Source of the DNA: Microbacterium sp. LWH13-1.2
Lineage (GTDB): Bacteria; Actinomycetota; Actinomycetes; Actinomycetales; Microbacteriaceae
NCBI RefSeq assembly: GCF_038397735.1
Contig: NZ_CP151635.1
Coordinates: 2,604,001-2,668,000, forward strand
Direction: 5' to 3'
DNA length: 64,000 bases
The notes beneath the pieces were generated by a model. It was not told the origin of the DNA. It was given only the letters and a program-made list of their open reading frames with translations, and made no database searches. Positions 51,380 through 59,679 of this stretch are shown one piece after another (position 1 is the stretch's first letter; each line of letters opens with the position of its first letter). Both the position numbers and the translations under genes were made by a program.

Positions 51380-52548
51380 TGAAGCCGTTCGGGCGTCTGT
51401 CGCTCGCGTCGCTTCTGCTGCATTCGGCGCTGATCCAGGCCGCCATCTTCCTCATCCGTCCTACCGCGTCGTATCGAGCGCTGGAGCTGGGGGCGCCGCC
51501 AGCGGCGCTCGGCGCGATCGGGGCAGCGTTCGCCGTGCTCCCTCTCCTCTTGGCCGTACCCGCGGGCCTTCTCGCTGACCGCATCGGCTCTCGGCCGATG
51601 ATCCTCATGGGATCCGTCATCACACTTGGTGCGGCAGTGACATTCCTCTTCTGGGGCGGCGACCTCGTTGGCCTGATAGTCGCGACAGCGGTCCTCGGCG
51701 CCGGCCACCTGGCGTGTATCGTCGGCCAGCAGAGCGCGGTTGCCCACACCTCGCGAGGTGGGCGACTGGACTCGATGTTCGGCTACTACACGTTCATGGC
51801 TTCGCTTGGTCAGGCCGCCGGACCGTTGCTGATCCCGCTTGTCGGGGGCCACGGGCTTACGCCTTCGACGAACGCCCTGTTCAGCGCGGGAGTGTGCATC
51901 GCGGGTGCGCTCGTCGTCTTCGGTGCGCTGATGCGTAACGCGAAGTCCGAGAAGCCCTTGAACCGTGCCACCGACGGCAACACGTGGTCGATCCTCCGAA
52001 CCCCAGGCGTCGCCCGTGCTATTGGCACGAGCGCGCTCATCGTCGCAGCCGTGGACCTCACCCTGGTCTACATCCCGGCGCTGGGCGTCGAACGGGAGAT
52101 GACCGCCGCATCCGTCGGCGCGTTGCTCACCATCCGGGCGGTCGCGTCGATGGCGTCCAGACTGTTCCTCGGTCGTGCGGCCGCGCGCATCGGGCGAGCC
52201 CGGCTGATGGGGGTAAGCATCGCCATGGCCGCCATCTCGTTCCTGATCCTCGCCACCCCCGTGCCCGAGTGGGCGATCTTCGCCACGATGGTCACCCTCG
52301 GCCTCGGCCTCGGGGTCGGACAGCCGCTGACCATGTCCTGGGTGACGGAGCAGGTCCCACCCGGGCGTCGGGGAACAGCCCTTGCGGTGCGCCTCGCCGG
52401 GAACCGGTTGAGCCAGGTCGTGCTCCCGTCCGCAGTCGGATCTCTCGGCAGCATCGCGAGCGCCGGCGCCGTGCTGGGAGTGACGGGCTTGCTGTTGGTC
52501 GGCACTTTGGTGCTGATCGGGACCGTGCGTTTCGATGAAGACCCCTAG
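51379..52548 (+). CDS. MFS transporter
   Basis: This is a 389-residue major facilitator with 12 hydrophobic helices. The loop 2-3 motif reads LLADRIGSRPMILMGS, the standard MFS-A motif, and LFLGRAAARIGRARLMG is its repeat in the second half. Substrate unknown. The stop-start overlap TGATG with the GntR gene implies coupled expression, so it may export or import the same acid that the GntR protein senses. Confidence 0.9.
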   Translation: MKPFGRLSLASLLLHSALIQAAIFLIRPTASYRALELGAPPAALGAIGAAFAVLPLLLAVPAGLLADRIGSRPMILMGSVITLGAAVTFLFWGGDLVGLIVATAVLGAGHLACIVGQQSAVAHTSRGGRLDSMFGYYTFMASLGQAAGPLLIPLVGGHGLTPSTNALFSAGVCIAGALVVFGALMRNAKSEKPLNRATDGNTWSILRTPGVARAIGTSALIVAAVDLTLVYIPALGVEREMTAASVGALLTIRAVASMASRLFLGRAAARIGRARLMGVSIAMAAISFLILATPVPEWAIFATMVTLGLGLGVGQPLTMSWVTEQVPPGRRGTALAVRLAGNRLSQVVLPSAVGSLGSIASAGAVLGVTGLLLVGTLVLIGTVRFDEDP

Positions 52549-52577
52549 CTCCGCCAGCGTGATGCGTATGCCGCCGG

Positions 52578-53519
52578 TCAGGGGACGAGGTTGGCCCTCA
52601 CCCACTCGCGGAGCGTTGTCGTCCTGATTTCCTGACGGGCATTGTAGGTAGTTGCCTTATCCCAGGCAACACCGCGCCCCTGCGCGAAGGCGGCACGATA
52701 CTTCCGCGTCATATCATGAGGGTCGTCGGCGAGTTCCTCCATGAGCTGAGATTCCGACCACACCCTCAGCGCGAACGGATGTCCGAGCGCGTCCCCGAGC
52801 GTCTCGGCGACCTCTCCGTAGGTTACGGTGTCGCCGGCGACGTAGACGATCTCATTCTGAATTCGAGGTTCAGCGAAGAGGATCTCTGCGGTGAGCGCAC
52901 CGATATCCTCCGGCGTCGTCACGGTGACGGCGGTCTCTGCTGACCCGAGCGCGTTGACGGTACGACTGGGTAGATCAACCATCCCCGAGCCGGGCTCAAA
53001 GAGGTAGTTCATGAACATGCCGGTCGAAATGATCACCCACTCGGTCTCTTCCTGCGACCGCAGGAGGTCTCGGACATCGAGCTGCGAGTCGAAGATATCC
53101 TGTGGGCTGCCGCGACCGATGACATCGAAGTCCACGCCGAACTGCCAAGGGAAGTACCGGGGTACTTTCGCCGCCAGTGCCGCGCGGGCGACCTTCATGG
53201 GAGCGTCAAGGCCCGCGGTGATCCCCGTGCATCCGATGACGGTGTCGTACCGGGTGAAGATGCTCACAAGCTCGTCGATCGTGTTCTGCACGAGGTCGCC
53301 GGGAACAATGCCTATCCCCAGATCGCGAATCTCGGCGAGATCGCGCTGCTTCGCCGGTGCCCCGGAATCGATGGTGGCGGAGCGGAGCAGAACGTCCACC
53401 GAGGAGCCTGGGACACCCATGGCGCGGCGCATGACGTTCCGCAGCACGGGCATGCCTAGCTCTCCTGCTCCGATTACGAGAATTTTCCTGGACTGGCCGT
53501 CCCACTCATGTCCTGACAT
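52578..53519 (-). CDS. NmrA/isoflavone-reductase-like NAD(P) oxidoreductase
   Basis: This is a 313-residue atypical short-chain dehydrogenase: KILVIGAGELGMPVLRNVMR binds NADP, and the later TEWVIISTGMFMNYLFEPGS resembles NmrA/phenylcoumaran-reductase-like enzymes. AAGGAG precedes the ATG at 53519; the frame extends to 53600 across the MerR operator. Likely an aromatic aldehyde/alcohol or quinone reductase under MerR control. Confidence 0.85.
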   Translation of the reverse strand: MSGHEWDGQSRKILVIGAGELGMPVLRNVMRRAMGVPGSSVDVLLRSATIDSGAPAKQRDLAEIRDLGIGIVPGDLVQNTIDELVSIFTRYDTVIGCTGITAGLDAPMKVARAALAAKVPRYFPWQFGVDFDVIGRGSPQDIFDSQLDVRDLLRSQEETEWVIISTGMFMNYLFEPGSGMVDLPSRTVNALGSAETAVTVTTPEDIGALTAEILFAEPRIQNEIVYVAGDTVTYGEVAETLGDALGHPFALRVWSESQLMEELADDPHDMTRKYRAAFAQGRGVAWDKATTYNARQEIRTTTLREWVRANLVP

Positions 53520-53578
53520 CAATGCTCCTTTCCTTGCGTCTCGTGTGTCGAGGCGCCTGCATCCACAGAGCGTAAACT

Positions 53579-53594
53579 TTGACACTAGTGTCAA
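53579..53594. promoter_or_regulatory. MerR operator candidate
   Basis: TTGACACTAGTGTCAA is a perfect 16-base palindrome in the 107-base divergent region between the NmrA-like gene and the MerR gene. Confidence 0.8.
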
Positions 53595-53626
53595 GGTCAA
53601 ATCGGGATCGGTAGAGGAGAGTGAGC

Positions 53627-54010
53627 ATGAAGATCAGCGAAGCCGCGGCCAAGGTCGGGGCACCTGCAAGGATGCTCCGGTACTACGAGCAGCAAGGCCT
53701 CATCGCGGCCTCGCGCTCAGGGAATGGATATCGCGACTACTCGGAGGAGCAGGTCGAGCATGCCCGCCACGTCCGGGCTCTGGTTGAAGCCGGTCTTTCG
53801 ACACGCATGATCAAGATCGTCCTGGATATCGAGGCACCGCTCGAACGACAGCAGGCGGTTTCGTGCAGCCGTGCGTCAGCCGAGGACCTGGCCCGGGAGT
53901 TGCGTGTGGTCGAGAACCGCATCTCGTGCTTGGAGAAGAGCCGCGATGCCGTGATCCGCTACCTTCGAAGCTCGGAACATTCTGACGTGCTAGCCTCCTT
54001 CGCGCGATGA
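53627..54010 (+). CDS. MerR-family regulator
   Basis: This is a 127-residue MerR protein: KISEAAAKVGAPARMLRYYE is the HTH/wing start, GLIAASRSGNGYRDYSEEQV the conserved wing, then a dimerisation helix. Only one cysteine (VSCSRAS) lies at the metal/thiol region, so heavy-metal sensing is unlikely; SoxR-like redox or small-molecule sensing is possible. GAGGAGA stands six bases before the ATG. Confidence 0.92.
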   Translation: MKISEAAAKVGAPARMLRYYEQQGLIAASRSGNGYRDYSEEQVEHARHVRALVEAGLSTRMIKIVLDIEAPLERQQAVSCSRASAEDLARELRVVENRISCLEKSRDAVIRYLRSSEHSDVLASFAR

Positions 54011-54047
54011 AGGAGATCATCCTGCAGATGCGAGCCGCATGATGCTC

Positions 54048-54395
54048 TCAGCAGATGTACACCTTGCGCAGGGTCTCGGTGACCGTCCACACGGTGCGTT
54101 GCCCTTCGGTCAGATACACGATCGATCCAGGACCGACTTCGATCGCGGTGAGCGGAGGCTCGACGAAGTCGATGCGCGCATGACCGGCCAGCACGACGAA
54201 AACTTCGTCGACCTCGATGTCCGATGCCGTGCCGGGCGTCATCTCCCAGATGCCGACCTCGATCTCACCGAGGGCAGCCAGCGCACGCGTGGCGGTCGTC
54301 GGCTGACCGAGCACTACCTCGTCGACAGGCAGCGGCTCGTGCACGAGCGGTAGTGCCGCGGCATCCACTCCCGCCCCGGCGGCGAGCAGGCTCAC
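54048..54395 (-). CDS. Small cupin protein of the amine-oxidase operon
   Basis: This is a 115-residue cupin (EVDEVFVVLAGHARIDF strand with Glu-His). The gene starts at a GTG overlapping the stop of the FAD oxidase gene by four bases (GTGA), hence VSLLAAGAGV. Longer frames that run into the oxidase gene are antisense-like artefacts. Similar cupins accompany PuuB-type oxidases and may be metabolite sensors or small metal enzymes. Confidence 0.78.
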   Translation of the reverse strand: MSLLAAGAGVDAAALPLVHEPLPVDEVVLGQPTTATRALAALGEIEVGIWEMTPGTASDIEVDEVFVVLAGHARIDFVEPPLTAIEVGPGSIVYLTEGQRTVWTVTETLRKVYIC

Positions 54396-55798
54396 GAGTC
54401 GAATCCCATGCCGACGGCGTCGAGCGTCCGGAGGAAGAGGTTGCGCTTTCCCTCGTTGTGATCGGCGCGGTCCATCGCGGCGCGCACGAGGTTGATGCCG
54501 ATCGCGGCGGCGGGCTCCGGAGGGAACGGGATGGGCTTCTCGCGCACCATCGCCAGCTCCGTGCGTTCGGTCTGCTCTCCCGAGAGTTCGTCGAGCATGA
54601 CGTCGGCGGCGAACCGGGCGGCGCCGACGCCGAGCCCCGTGAAGCCGGTCGCGTAGGCGACCCGTCCCCGGCGGGCGGTGCCGAAGAAAGCGCAGAACCG
54701 GCTCGACGAGTCGATGGCGCCCGCCCAGCGGTGCGTGAAGCGCAGCCCTTCGAGCTGCGGGAACGTCGTGAAGAAGTGCGAGGCGAGTCTGCGGTGGCTC
54801 TCCATCCGGTCCTCGTACTCGGGGCGCACCTTGCCGCCGAAGTGGTACACGGCGTCGTAGCCGCCGAAGAGGATCCGGTTGTCGGCGGTGAGGCGGTAGT
54901 AGTGGAACTGGTTGGCGCTGTCTGCGAGGCCCTGGCGGTTCGACCAGCCGATCGACGTGAGCTGTTCGTCGCTCAGCGGTTCGCTCATCAGCACGTAGTC
55001 GTACACGGGGACGGTCATGAGCCGATTGCGCCTGAGGAGCGACGGGAAGACGTTCGTGGCGAGCGCGACGTCGTCGGCGATCACGCGTCCGCCGTCGCGG
55101 GTGACGACGGTCATCGGTCCCGTGCCGTCGCCCTCGATGCCTCGCACGAGCGAGTGCTCGAAGATCTCGACGCCCAGGTCGGCGGCGACCCGCGCGAGCT
55201 CGAGGCCGAGCTTCGCGGGATGCACGAGCGCCGTGGCATCGCGGTCCCACGCGCCGGCGAGGAAGGTCGGCGAATGCACTTCGGCCTGCACGGCCTCGCG
55301 GTCGAGGAAGCCGTCCTCCTCGCGGAGCCAGTCGACCTGATGAGGTTCGACGGCGAGCGTGATCGCGCCGGTGCGTTCGAAGTCGGCATCCATCCCGTAT
55401 CGCTCCACGGTCCGGGCGATGCCGTCGAGGTTCTCGAGTCCGAGCTCCTCGAGTCGGTCAATCTCCTGCGGCCAGCGGGTCAGTCCGTTCTCGTGGCCGT
55501 GCGTGAGGCTCGCCTCGCAGAAGCCGCCGTTGCGGCCGGAGGCCGCCCACGCGATGCGCGACGCCTCGAGCAGCACGACCCGGCGCTGCGGGTCGCGCTC
55601 CTTCGCACGCACCGCGGTCCACAGTCCTGCGTACCCGCCGCCGACGATCACGAGATCGGCGGACACCGGGCCGGTGAGCGCCGGATGCGTCGGCCGCTCG
55701 ACGTCGTCGAGCCAGAAGACGCTCAGCGCCGTCCCCTGCAGAGACGCGTCGATGACGGCATCCGAGGGGCGCTGGCGTTCGAAGACGGTGGTTCCCAT
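54392..55798 (-). CDS. FAD-dependent amine oxidase, PuuB/gamma-glutamylputrescine oxidase-like
   Basis: This is a 468-residue DAO-family flavoprotein: DLVIVGGGYAGLWTAVRAKE binds FAD, ASGRNGGFCEASLTHG is a family hallmark, and FCAFFGTARRGRVAYATGFTG lies near the C-terminus. AAGGAG precedes the ATG at 55798. With the adjacent aminobutyraldehyde-type dehydrogenase it suggests oxidation of a (glutamylated) polyamine to aldehyde then acid. The Lrp gene immediately upstream likely regulates both sides. Confidence 0.88.
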   Translation of the reverse strand: MGTTVFERQRPSDAVIDASLQGTALSVFWLDDVERPTHPALTGPVSADLVIVGGGYAGLWTAVRAKERDPQRRVVLLEASRIAWAASGRNGGFCEASLTHGHENGLTRWPQEIDRLEELGLENLDGIARTVERYGMDADFERTGAITLAVEPHQVDWLREEDGFLDREAVQAEVHSPTFLAGAWDRDATALVHPAKLGLELARVAADLGVEIFEHSLVRGIEGDGTGPMTVVTRDGGRVIADDVALATNVFPSLLRRNRLMTVPVYDYVLMSEPLSDEQLTSIGWSNRQGLADSANQFHYYRLTADNRILFGGYDAVYHFGGKVRPEYEDRMESHRRLASHFFTTFPQLEGLRFTHRWAGAIDSSSRFCAFFGTARRGRVAYATGFTGLGVGAARFAADVMLDELSGEQTERTELAMVREKPIPFPPEPAAAIGINLVRAAMDRADHNEGKRNLFLRTLDAVGMGFDS

Positions 55799-55827
55799 GA
55801 ATCTCTCCTTGTTTCCGGGCCGCGCGG

Positions 55828-56295
55828 TCAGCGCGTACCCCAGTTGTAGAGGTCTTTGTAGAGGCCGGCGTAGAGCAGGCTCTCGGTGTGGATGACGCCG
55901 GGGATGGTGCGGATGCGGGTGGCGATGAGGTCGAGCAGATGGGCGTCGCTCTCGCACACCGCTTCGACGAGGATGTCGTAGGTGCCGAGGGTCACGACCA
56001 CGTAGGCGAGTTCGGTGATCTCCGTCAGCTGCTCTGCGACCGCACGGGGGTCGCCGGTGACGCGGATGCCGATCATCGACATGCGCTTGAAGCCGAGCTG
56101 CATCGGGTCGGTGACGGCGACGATCTGGATGATGCCCGCCTCCGTCATCCGCTGCACGCGCTGCCGGGCCGCGGCCTCGCTGAGCCCGACCTCGCGGCCG
56201 ATCTCGGCGTAGGGGCGCCGGCCGTCCTCCTGCAGCAGCTCGACGATCCGCTTCGAGATGTCATCAAGGACTGGCTGTTTCGTTGCGGCACTCAT
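55828..56295 (-). CDS. Lrp/AsnC-family regulator
   Basis: This is a 155-residue Lrp-type protein: HTH RRPYAEIGREVGLSEAAARQRVQRM and a RAM ligand-binding domain (MSMIGIRVTGDPRAV, YDILVEAVCESDAHLLDLI). It is divergent from the aldehyde dehydrogenase gene and co-directional with the oxidase. Two ATTCGCAA words in the divergent gap are candidate operators. Confidence 0.93.
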   Translation of the reverse strand: MSAATKQPVLDDISKRIVELLQEDGRRPYAEIGREVGLSEAAARQRVQRMTEAGIIQIVAVTDPMQLGFKRMSMIGIRVTGDPRAVAEQLTEITELAYVVVTLGTYDILVEAVCESDAHLLDLIATRIRTIPGVIHTESLLYAGLYKDLYNWGTR

Positions 56296-56322
56296 GTGAT
56301 GATATTGACAGCATCATCCAAC

Positions 56323-56373
56323 ATTCGCAACTGATTCCATTGCGTAGCCCCTGTAGAACTTCCGTATTCGCAA
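56323..56373. promoter_or_regulatory. Paired ATTCGCAA words, candidate Lrp sites
   Basis: ATTCGCAA occurs at 56323-56330 and 56366-56373, in the same orientation and 43 bases (about four helical turns) apart, between the Lrp gene and the aldehyde dehydrogenase gene. Confidence 0.5.
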
Positions 56374-56386
56374 TATTGTGGCTACT

Positions 56387-57829
56387 ATGACCGTCATGGC
56401 CACAGAATCCCTGCAGAACTTCATCGGCGGTCGACGCGTTCCCGTGAACGGCGCAGGGCGGATGCCGCTGATCGACCCGGCGACGGAGGAGACGTACGGC
56501 GAGCTGCCCGTGTCGGACGCCTCCGACGTCGACGCCGCGTACGCCGCGGCCGCCGCCGCGTTTCCCGTCTGGCGCGACACGACCCCGGCCGACCGGCAGC
56601 TGGCCCTGTTCCGCATCGCCGACGAGATGCAGGCCCGCGCCGAGGAGTTCGCCGACCTGGAGTCGAAGGACACCGGCAAGCCGCGGGCCAGCCTCGTCGC
56701 CGACGAGATCCTGCAGTCCATCGACCAGCTGCGGTTCTTCGCCGGCGCCGCCCGCAGCCTCGAGGGCCGCGCCGCCGCCGAGTACCTCGCCGGCCACACC
56801 TCGTTCGTGCGCCGCGAGCCCATCGGCGTCATCGGCCAGGTCACGCCGTGGAACTACCCGCTCAACATGGCGGTGTGGAAGATCGCGCCAGCGCTCGCCG
56901 CCGGCAACACCGTGGTGCTGAAGCCCGCCGAATCGACCCCGCTGACCACGCTGTTGCTCGCCGAGATCGTGGCCGTGCACACGCCCGTCGGCACTCTGAA
57001 CGTCGTGCTCGGCGACCGCGACACCGGGGTGGCGCTCGTCGAGCATCCGACGCCGCAGATGGTCGCGATCACCGGGTCGGTGCGGGCGGGCATGGCAGTG
57101 GCCCGCTCGGCCGCCGCCGACGTGAAGCGCGTGCACCTCGAACTCGGCGGCAAAGCGCCGGCGATCGTCTTCCCCGACGCCGACCTCGACAGGGCGGCCT
57201 CGGGCATCGTCACCGGCGCGTTCTTCAACGCCGGGCAGGACTGCACAGCCGCCACCCGCGTGCTCGTGCACTCCTCTGTGCACGACGAGTTCGTCGCGGC
57301 GCTGGTCGAGAAGACGAAAACGGATGCCCGCACCGGTGCACCGCATGAGGAGGGAGTCCTGTACGGGCCCCTCAGCAGCGCGGCCCAGCTCGCCCAGGTG
57401 CAGGGCTTCGTCGACCGGCTGCCGCCTCACGCCACGATCGAGACCGGCGGGCGTCACCAGGGAGACGCGGGCTACTTCTTCGAGGCCACCATCGTCTCGG
57501 GTCTGCACCAGGACGACGAGGCCGTGCAGAGCGAGATCTTCGGACCGGTGCTCACCGTGCAGGCCTTCGACACCGACGAGGAGGCGCTGGCGATGGCGAA
57601 CGACGTCCCCTACGCTCTGGCCTCGTCGGTGTGGACGCGTGACCACACCAGGGCGATGCGCTTCTCCCGCGACCTCGACTTCGGGTGCGTGTGGATCAAC
57701 ACCCACATCCCGTTCGTGTCCGACATGCCGCACGGCGGCTTCAAGCACTCGGGCTACGGCAAGGACCTCTCGCAATACGGCTTCGACGACTACACCCGCA
57801 TCAAGCACGTCATGACCGCGCTCGACTGA
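56387..57829 (+). CDS. Aminobutyraldehyde/aldehyde dehydrogenase family protein
   Basis: This is a 480-residue aldehyde dehydrogenase: TPWNYPLNMAVWKIAPALAA, LELGGKAPAIVFPDADLD, and the catalytic cysteine in FNAGQDCTAATRVLV. The C-terminal DMPHGGFKHSGYGKDLSQYG is typical of gamma-aminobutyraldehyde dehydrogenases (PatD/PuuC). ATG codons at 56387 and 56396 are both possible starts. It pairs functionally with the PuuB-like oxidase across the Lrp control region. Confidence 0.9.
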   Translation: MTVMATESLQNFIGGRRVPVNGAGRMPLIDPATEETYGELPVSDASDVDAAYAAAAAAFPVWRDTTPADRQLALFRIADEMQARAEEFADLESKDTGKPRASLVADEILQSIDQLRFFAGAARSLEGRAAAEYLAGHTSFVRREPIGVIGQVTPWNYPLNMAVWKIAPALAAGNTVVLKPAESTPLTTLLLAEIVAVHTPVGTLNVVLGDRDTGVALVEHPTPQMVAITGSVRAGMAVARSAAADVKRVHLELGGKAPAIVFPDADLDRAASGIVTGAFFNAGQDCTAATRVLVHSSVHDEFVAALVEKTKTDARTGAPHEEGVLYGPLSSAAQLAQVQGFVDRLPPHATIETGGRHQGDAGYFFEATIVSGLHQDDEAVQSEIFGPVLTVQAFDTDEEALAMANDVPYALASSVWTRDHTRAMRFSRDLDFGCVWINTHIPFVSDMPHGGFKHSGYGKDLSQYGFDDYTRIKHVMTALD

Positions 57830-57852
57830 GCGCGACCCGCCGCCAGACGATC

Positions 57853-58741
57853 ATGATTCGTTACGAGCCAGCCATCGACCTCGAGACGATCTCCGCGATC
57901 GACGTGCATGTGCACATCGAGGTCGACAGACACGGACGCACCTCGCTGCCTGATGACCTCTCGAGTGCCGCATCGGAGTACTTCTCTATTGACGGCCCGC
58001 GCCCGGACCTCGACTCGGTTGCGAAGTATTATCGGGAGCGCCGAATGGCAGCGGTCGTGTTCACGGTCGGCGCGACGACGCAGTTGGGACACACAGGCAT
58101 CTTCAGCGAGGAAATCGCCGAGGGCGCAGCGCACAACAACGACGTCCTCATCCCTTTCGGATCGGTCGATCCACGCCTCGGCGCCGCGGCTGTGGATCGC
58201 GCACGCCGTTTGATCGACGACTACGGTGTGCGCGGCTTCAAGTTCCACCCCACTCTGCAGGGATTCGATCCGAGCGACGAAACGCATCACGCGCTTTACA
58301 GGCTCCTTGAGGGTGCCGGAGTGATCGCCCTCTTCCACACGGGACAAACCGGCATCGGCGCCGGACTCCGAGGAGGGCGCGGTCTGCGCCTGGGGCTCTC
58401 GAACCCGATGCTGCTCGACCCGGTGGCTGCGGACTTCCCCCGACCTACAGATCATCATGGCCCACCCGTCCGTGCCCTGGCAGGACGAGGCGCTGTCTGT
58501 AGCGACCCACAAGCCCAACACCTGGATCGACCTGTCCGGTTGGAGCCCCAAGTACTTCCCCGAGAACCTCGTGAGTCATGCCAACTCGCTTCTCCGTTCC
58601 CGCATCCTGTTCGGATCGGACTTCCCGCTCCTCACCCCCGAACGCTGGATGAGGGACGCCGAGAAGACCTCGCTCAAGCCCGAGGTGATGCCGGGGATCC
58701 TCAAGGACAACGCGGCGCGACTACTCGGTCTCGCAGACTGA
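57853..58741 (+). pseudogene. Amidohydrolase (CouO/amidohydrolase_2-like) with a single-base frameshift
   Basis: Frame 1 (57853 to about 58437) encodes the N-terminal two thirds: SAIDVHVHIEVDRHG with the metal-binding HxH, AAVVFTVGATTQLGH, GVRGFKFHPTLQGF and ALFHTGQTGIGAGL. After a run of five C (58437-58441) the protein continues in another frame: IIMAHPSVPWQDEALS, IDLSGWSPKYFPENL and the metal-ligand LFGSDFPLLTPERW, ending LLGLAD. Removing one C restores a single chain of about 295 residues. The family includes aromatic-acid decarboxylases and a 4-hydroxyphenyl-beta-ketoacyl-CoA hydrolase. Either a genuine slip or a base-calling error in the homopolymer. Confidence 0.85.
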
Positions 58742-58822
58742 CACCGTCGGAAGGAGCACCATGACCACCACCGTCGCCTCCTGCTCTCCCTCGTCATCGG
58801 ATTCCAGGCCTTCATCAAGCTG

Positions 58823-59626
58823 ATGGCGAATTCTTCGACTGGCGATTCCGTCGTCGCCCGCGTACTCCGTGTCTTGGACACGTTCACACCCACTCGCACG
58901 GTCCAGACGCGCAGTGAGATCGGCCGTCGAGCGGGCCTCCCGAGCTCGACCGCCCATCGCATCGTGAACGACCTGGTCGAGAGCGGTGTGCTGGAACGCG
59001 ACGAGCACAACGGCATGCGGGTGGGTGTGCGCCTGTGGGAGCTGGCGACTCGGTCGTCCGACGCGCTCCGTCTGCGTCAAGCTGCGTTGCCCTCGATGGA
59101 GCGGGTGCAGGCGCGGATCGGGGAGCACACCCAACTCGCCGTCAGGGAGGCCGACGAGGCGCTGTTCCTGGAACGCCTCAGTAGCCCCGAGTCCGGAGCG
59201 AACATCACCAAGATCGCCGGCCGCCTTCCCCTGCACGCATCATCCTCGGGATTGGTTCTGCTCGCGTTTGCAGATCGCGCGACTCGGGAGCGGGTTCTGA
59301 GCCTACCGATGAAGCGTCTGACGAAAAGCACGATCACGGAGAGTTCCGACCTGCGGAGGAAGCTCAATGAGGTCCGCAGTGTCGGGTTCAGCATCGCTCC
59401 CGGTTACGTCGAAGAGGTCTCCACAGGTGTCGCAGTGCCCATCCGCGGCGAGCGCGGTGTCATCGCTGCGCTTTCGGTGGTCCTGCCCCGCGACTCCCCT
59501 ACGGAAGGCCCGTTGGTGGCGATCATTCAAGCCGCGCGAGACATCGAACGCGCGCTCGGCGCTCATCGGCAGCGATCGATCGGATCCCCATTGAATGGGA
59601 ATCTCGGTGGTGTAGCGCCCCGCTGA
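58823..59626 (+). CDS. IclR-family regulator
   Basis: This is a 267-residue IclR regulator: winged helix QTRSEIGRRAGLPSSTAHRIV and effector domain (EHTQLAVREADEALFLERL, AGRLPLHASSSGLVLLAFA, VAVPIRGERGVIAALSVVLP). It stands just before pobA on the same strand, so PobR-like control of 4-hydroxybenzoate catabolism is likely. No convincing ribosome site precedes the ATG at 58823, so the exact start is uncertain. Confidence 0.9.
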   Translation: MANSSTGDSVVARVLRVLDTFTPTRTVQTRSEIGRRAGLPSSTAHRIVNDLVESGVLERDEHNGMRVGVRLWELATRSSDALRLRQAALPSMERVQARIGEHTQLAVREADEALFLERLSSPESGANITKIAGRLPLHASSSGLVLLAFADRATRERVLSLPMKRLTKSTITESSDLRRKLNEVRSVGFSIAPGYVEEVSTGVAVPIRGERGVIAALSVVLPRDSPTEGPLVAIIQAARDIERALGAHRQRSIGSPLNGNLGGVAPR

Positions 59627-59679
59627 TTGGAGACTGAGACGGGCCCGCAGGCCTCGAGAATCACGTCAGAGGAGACGAC

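Noticed and set aside
58742..58822. Short gene starting at an ATG after GGAAGGAG (58761)
   Set aside because: It stops after about 20 codons. It may be a deletion remnant fused just before iclR, but there is no identifiable product.
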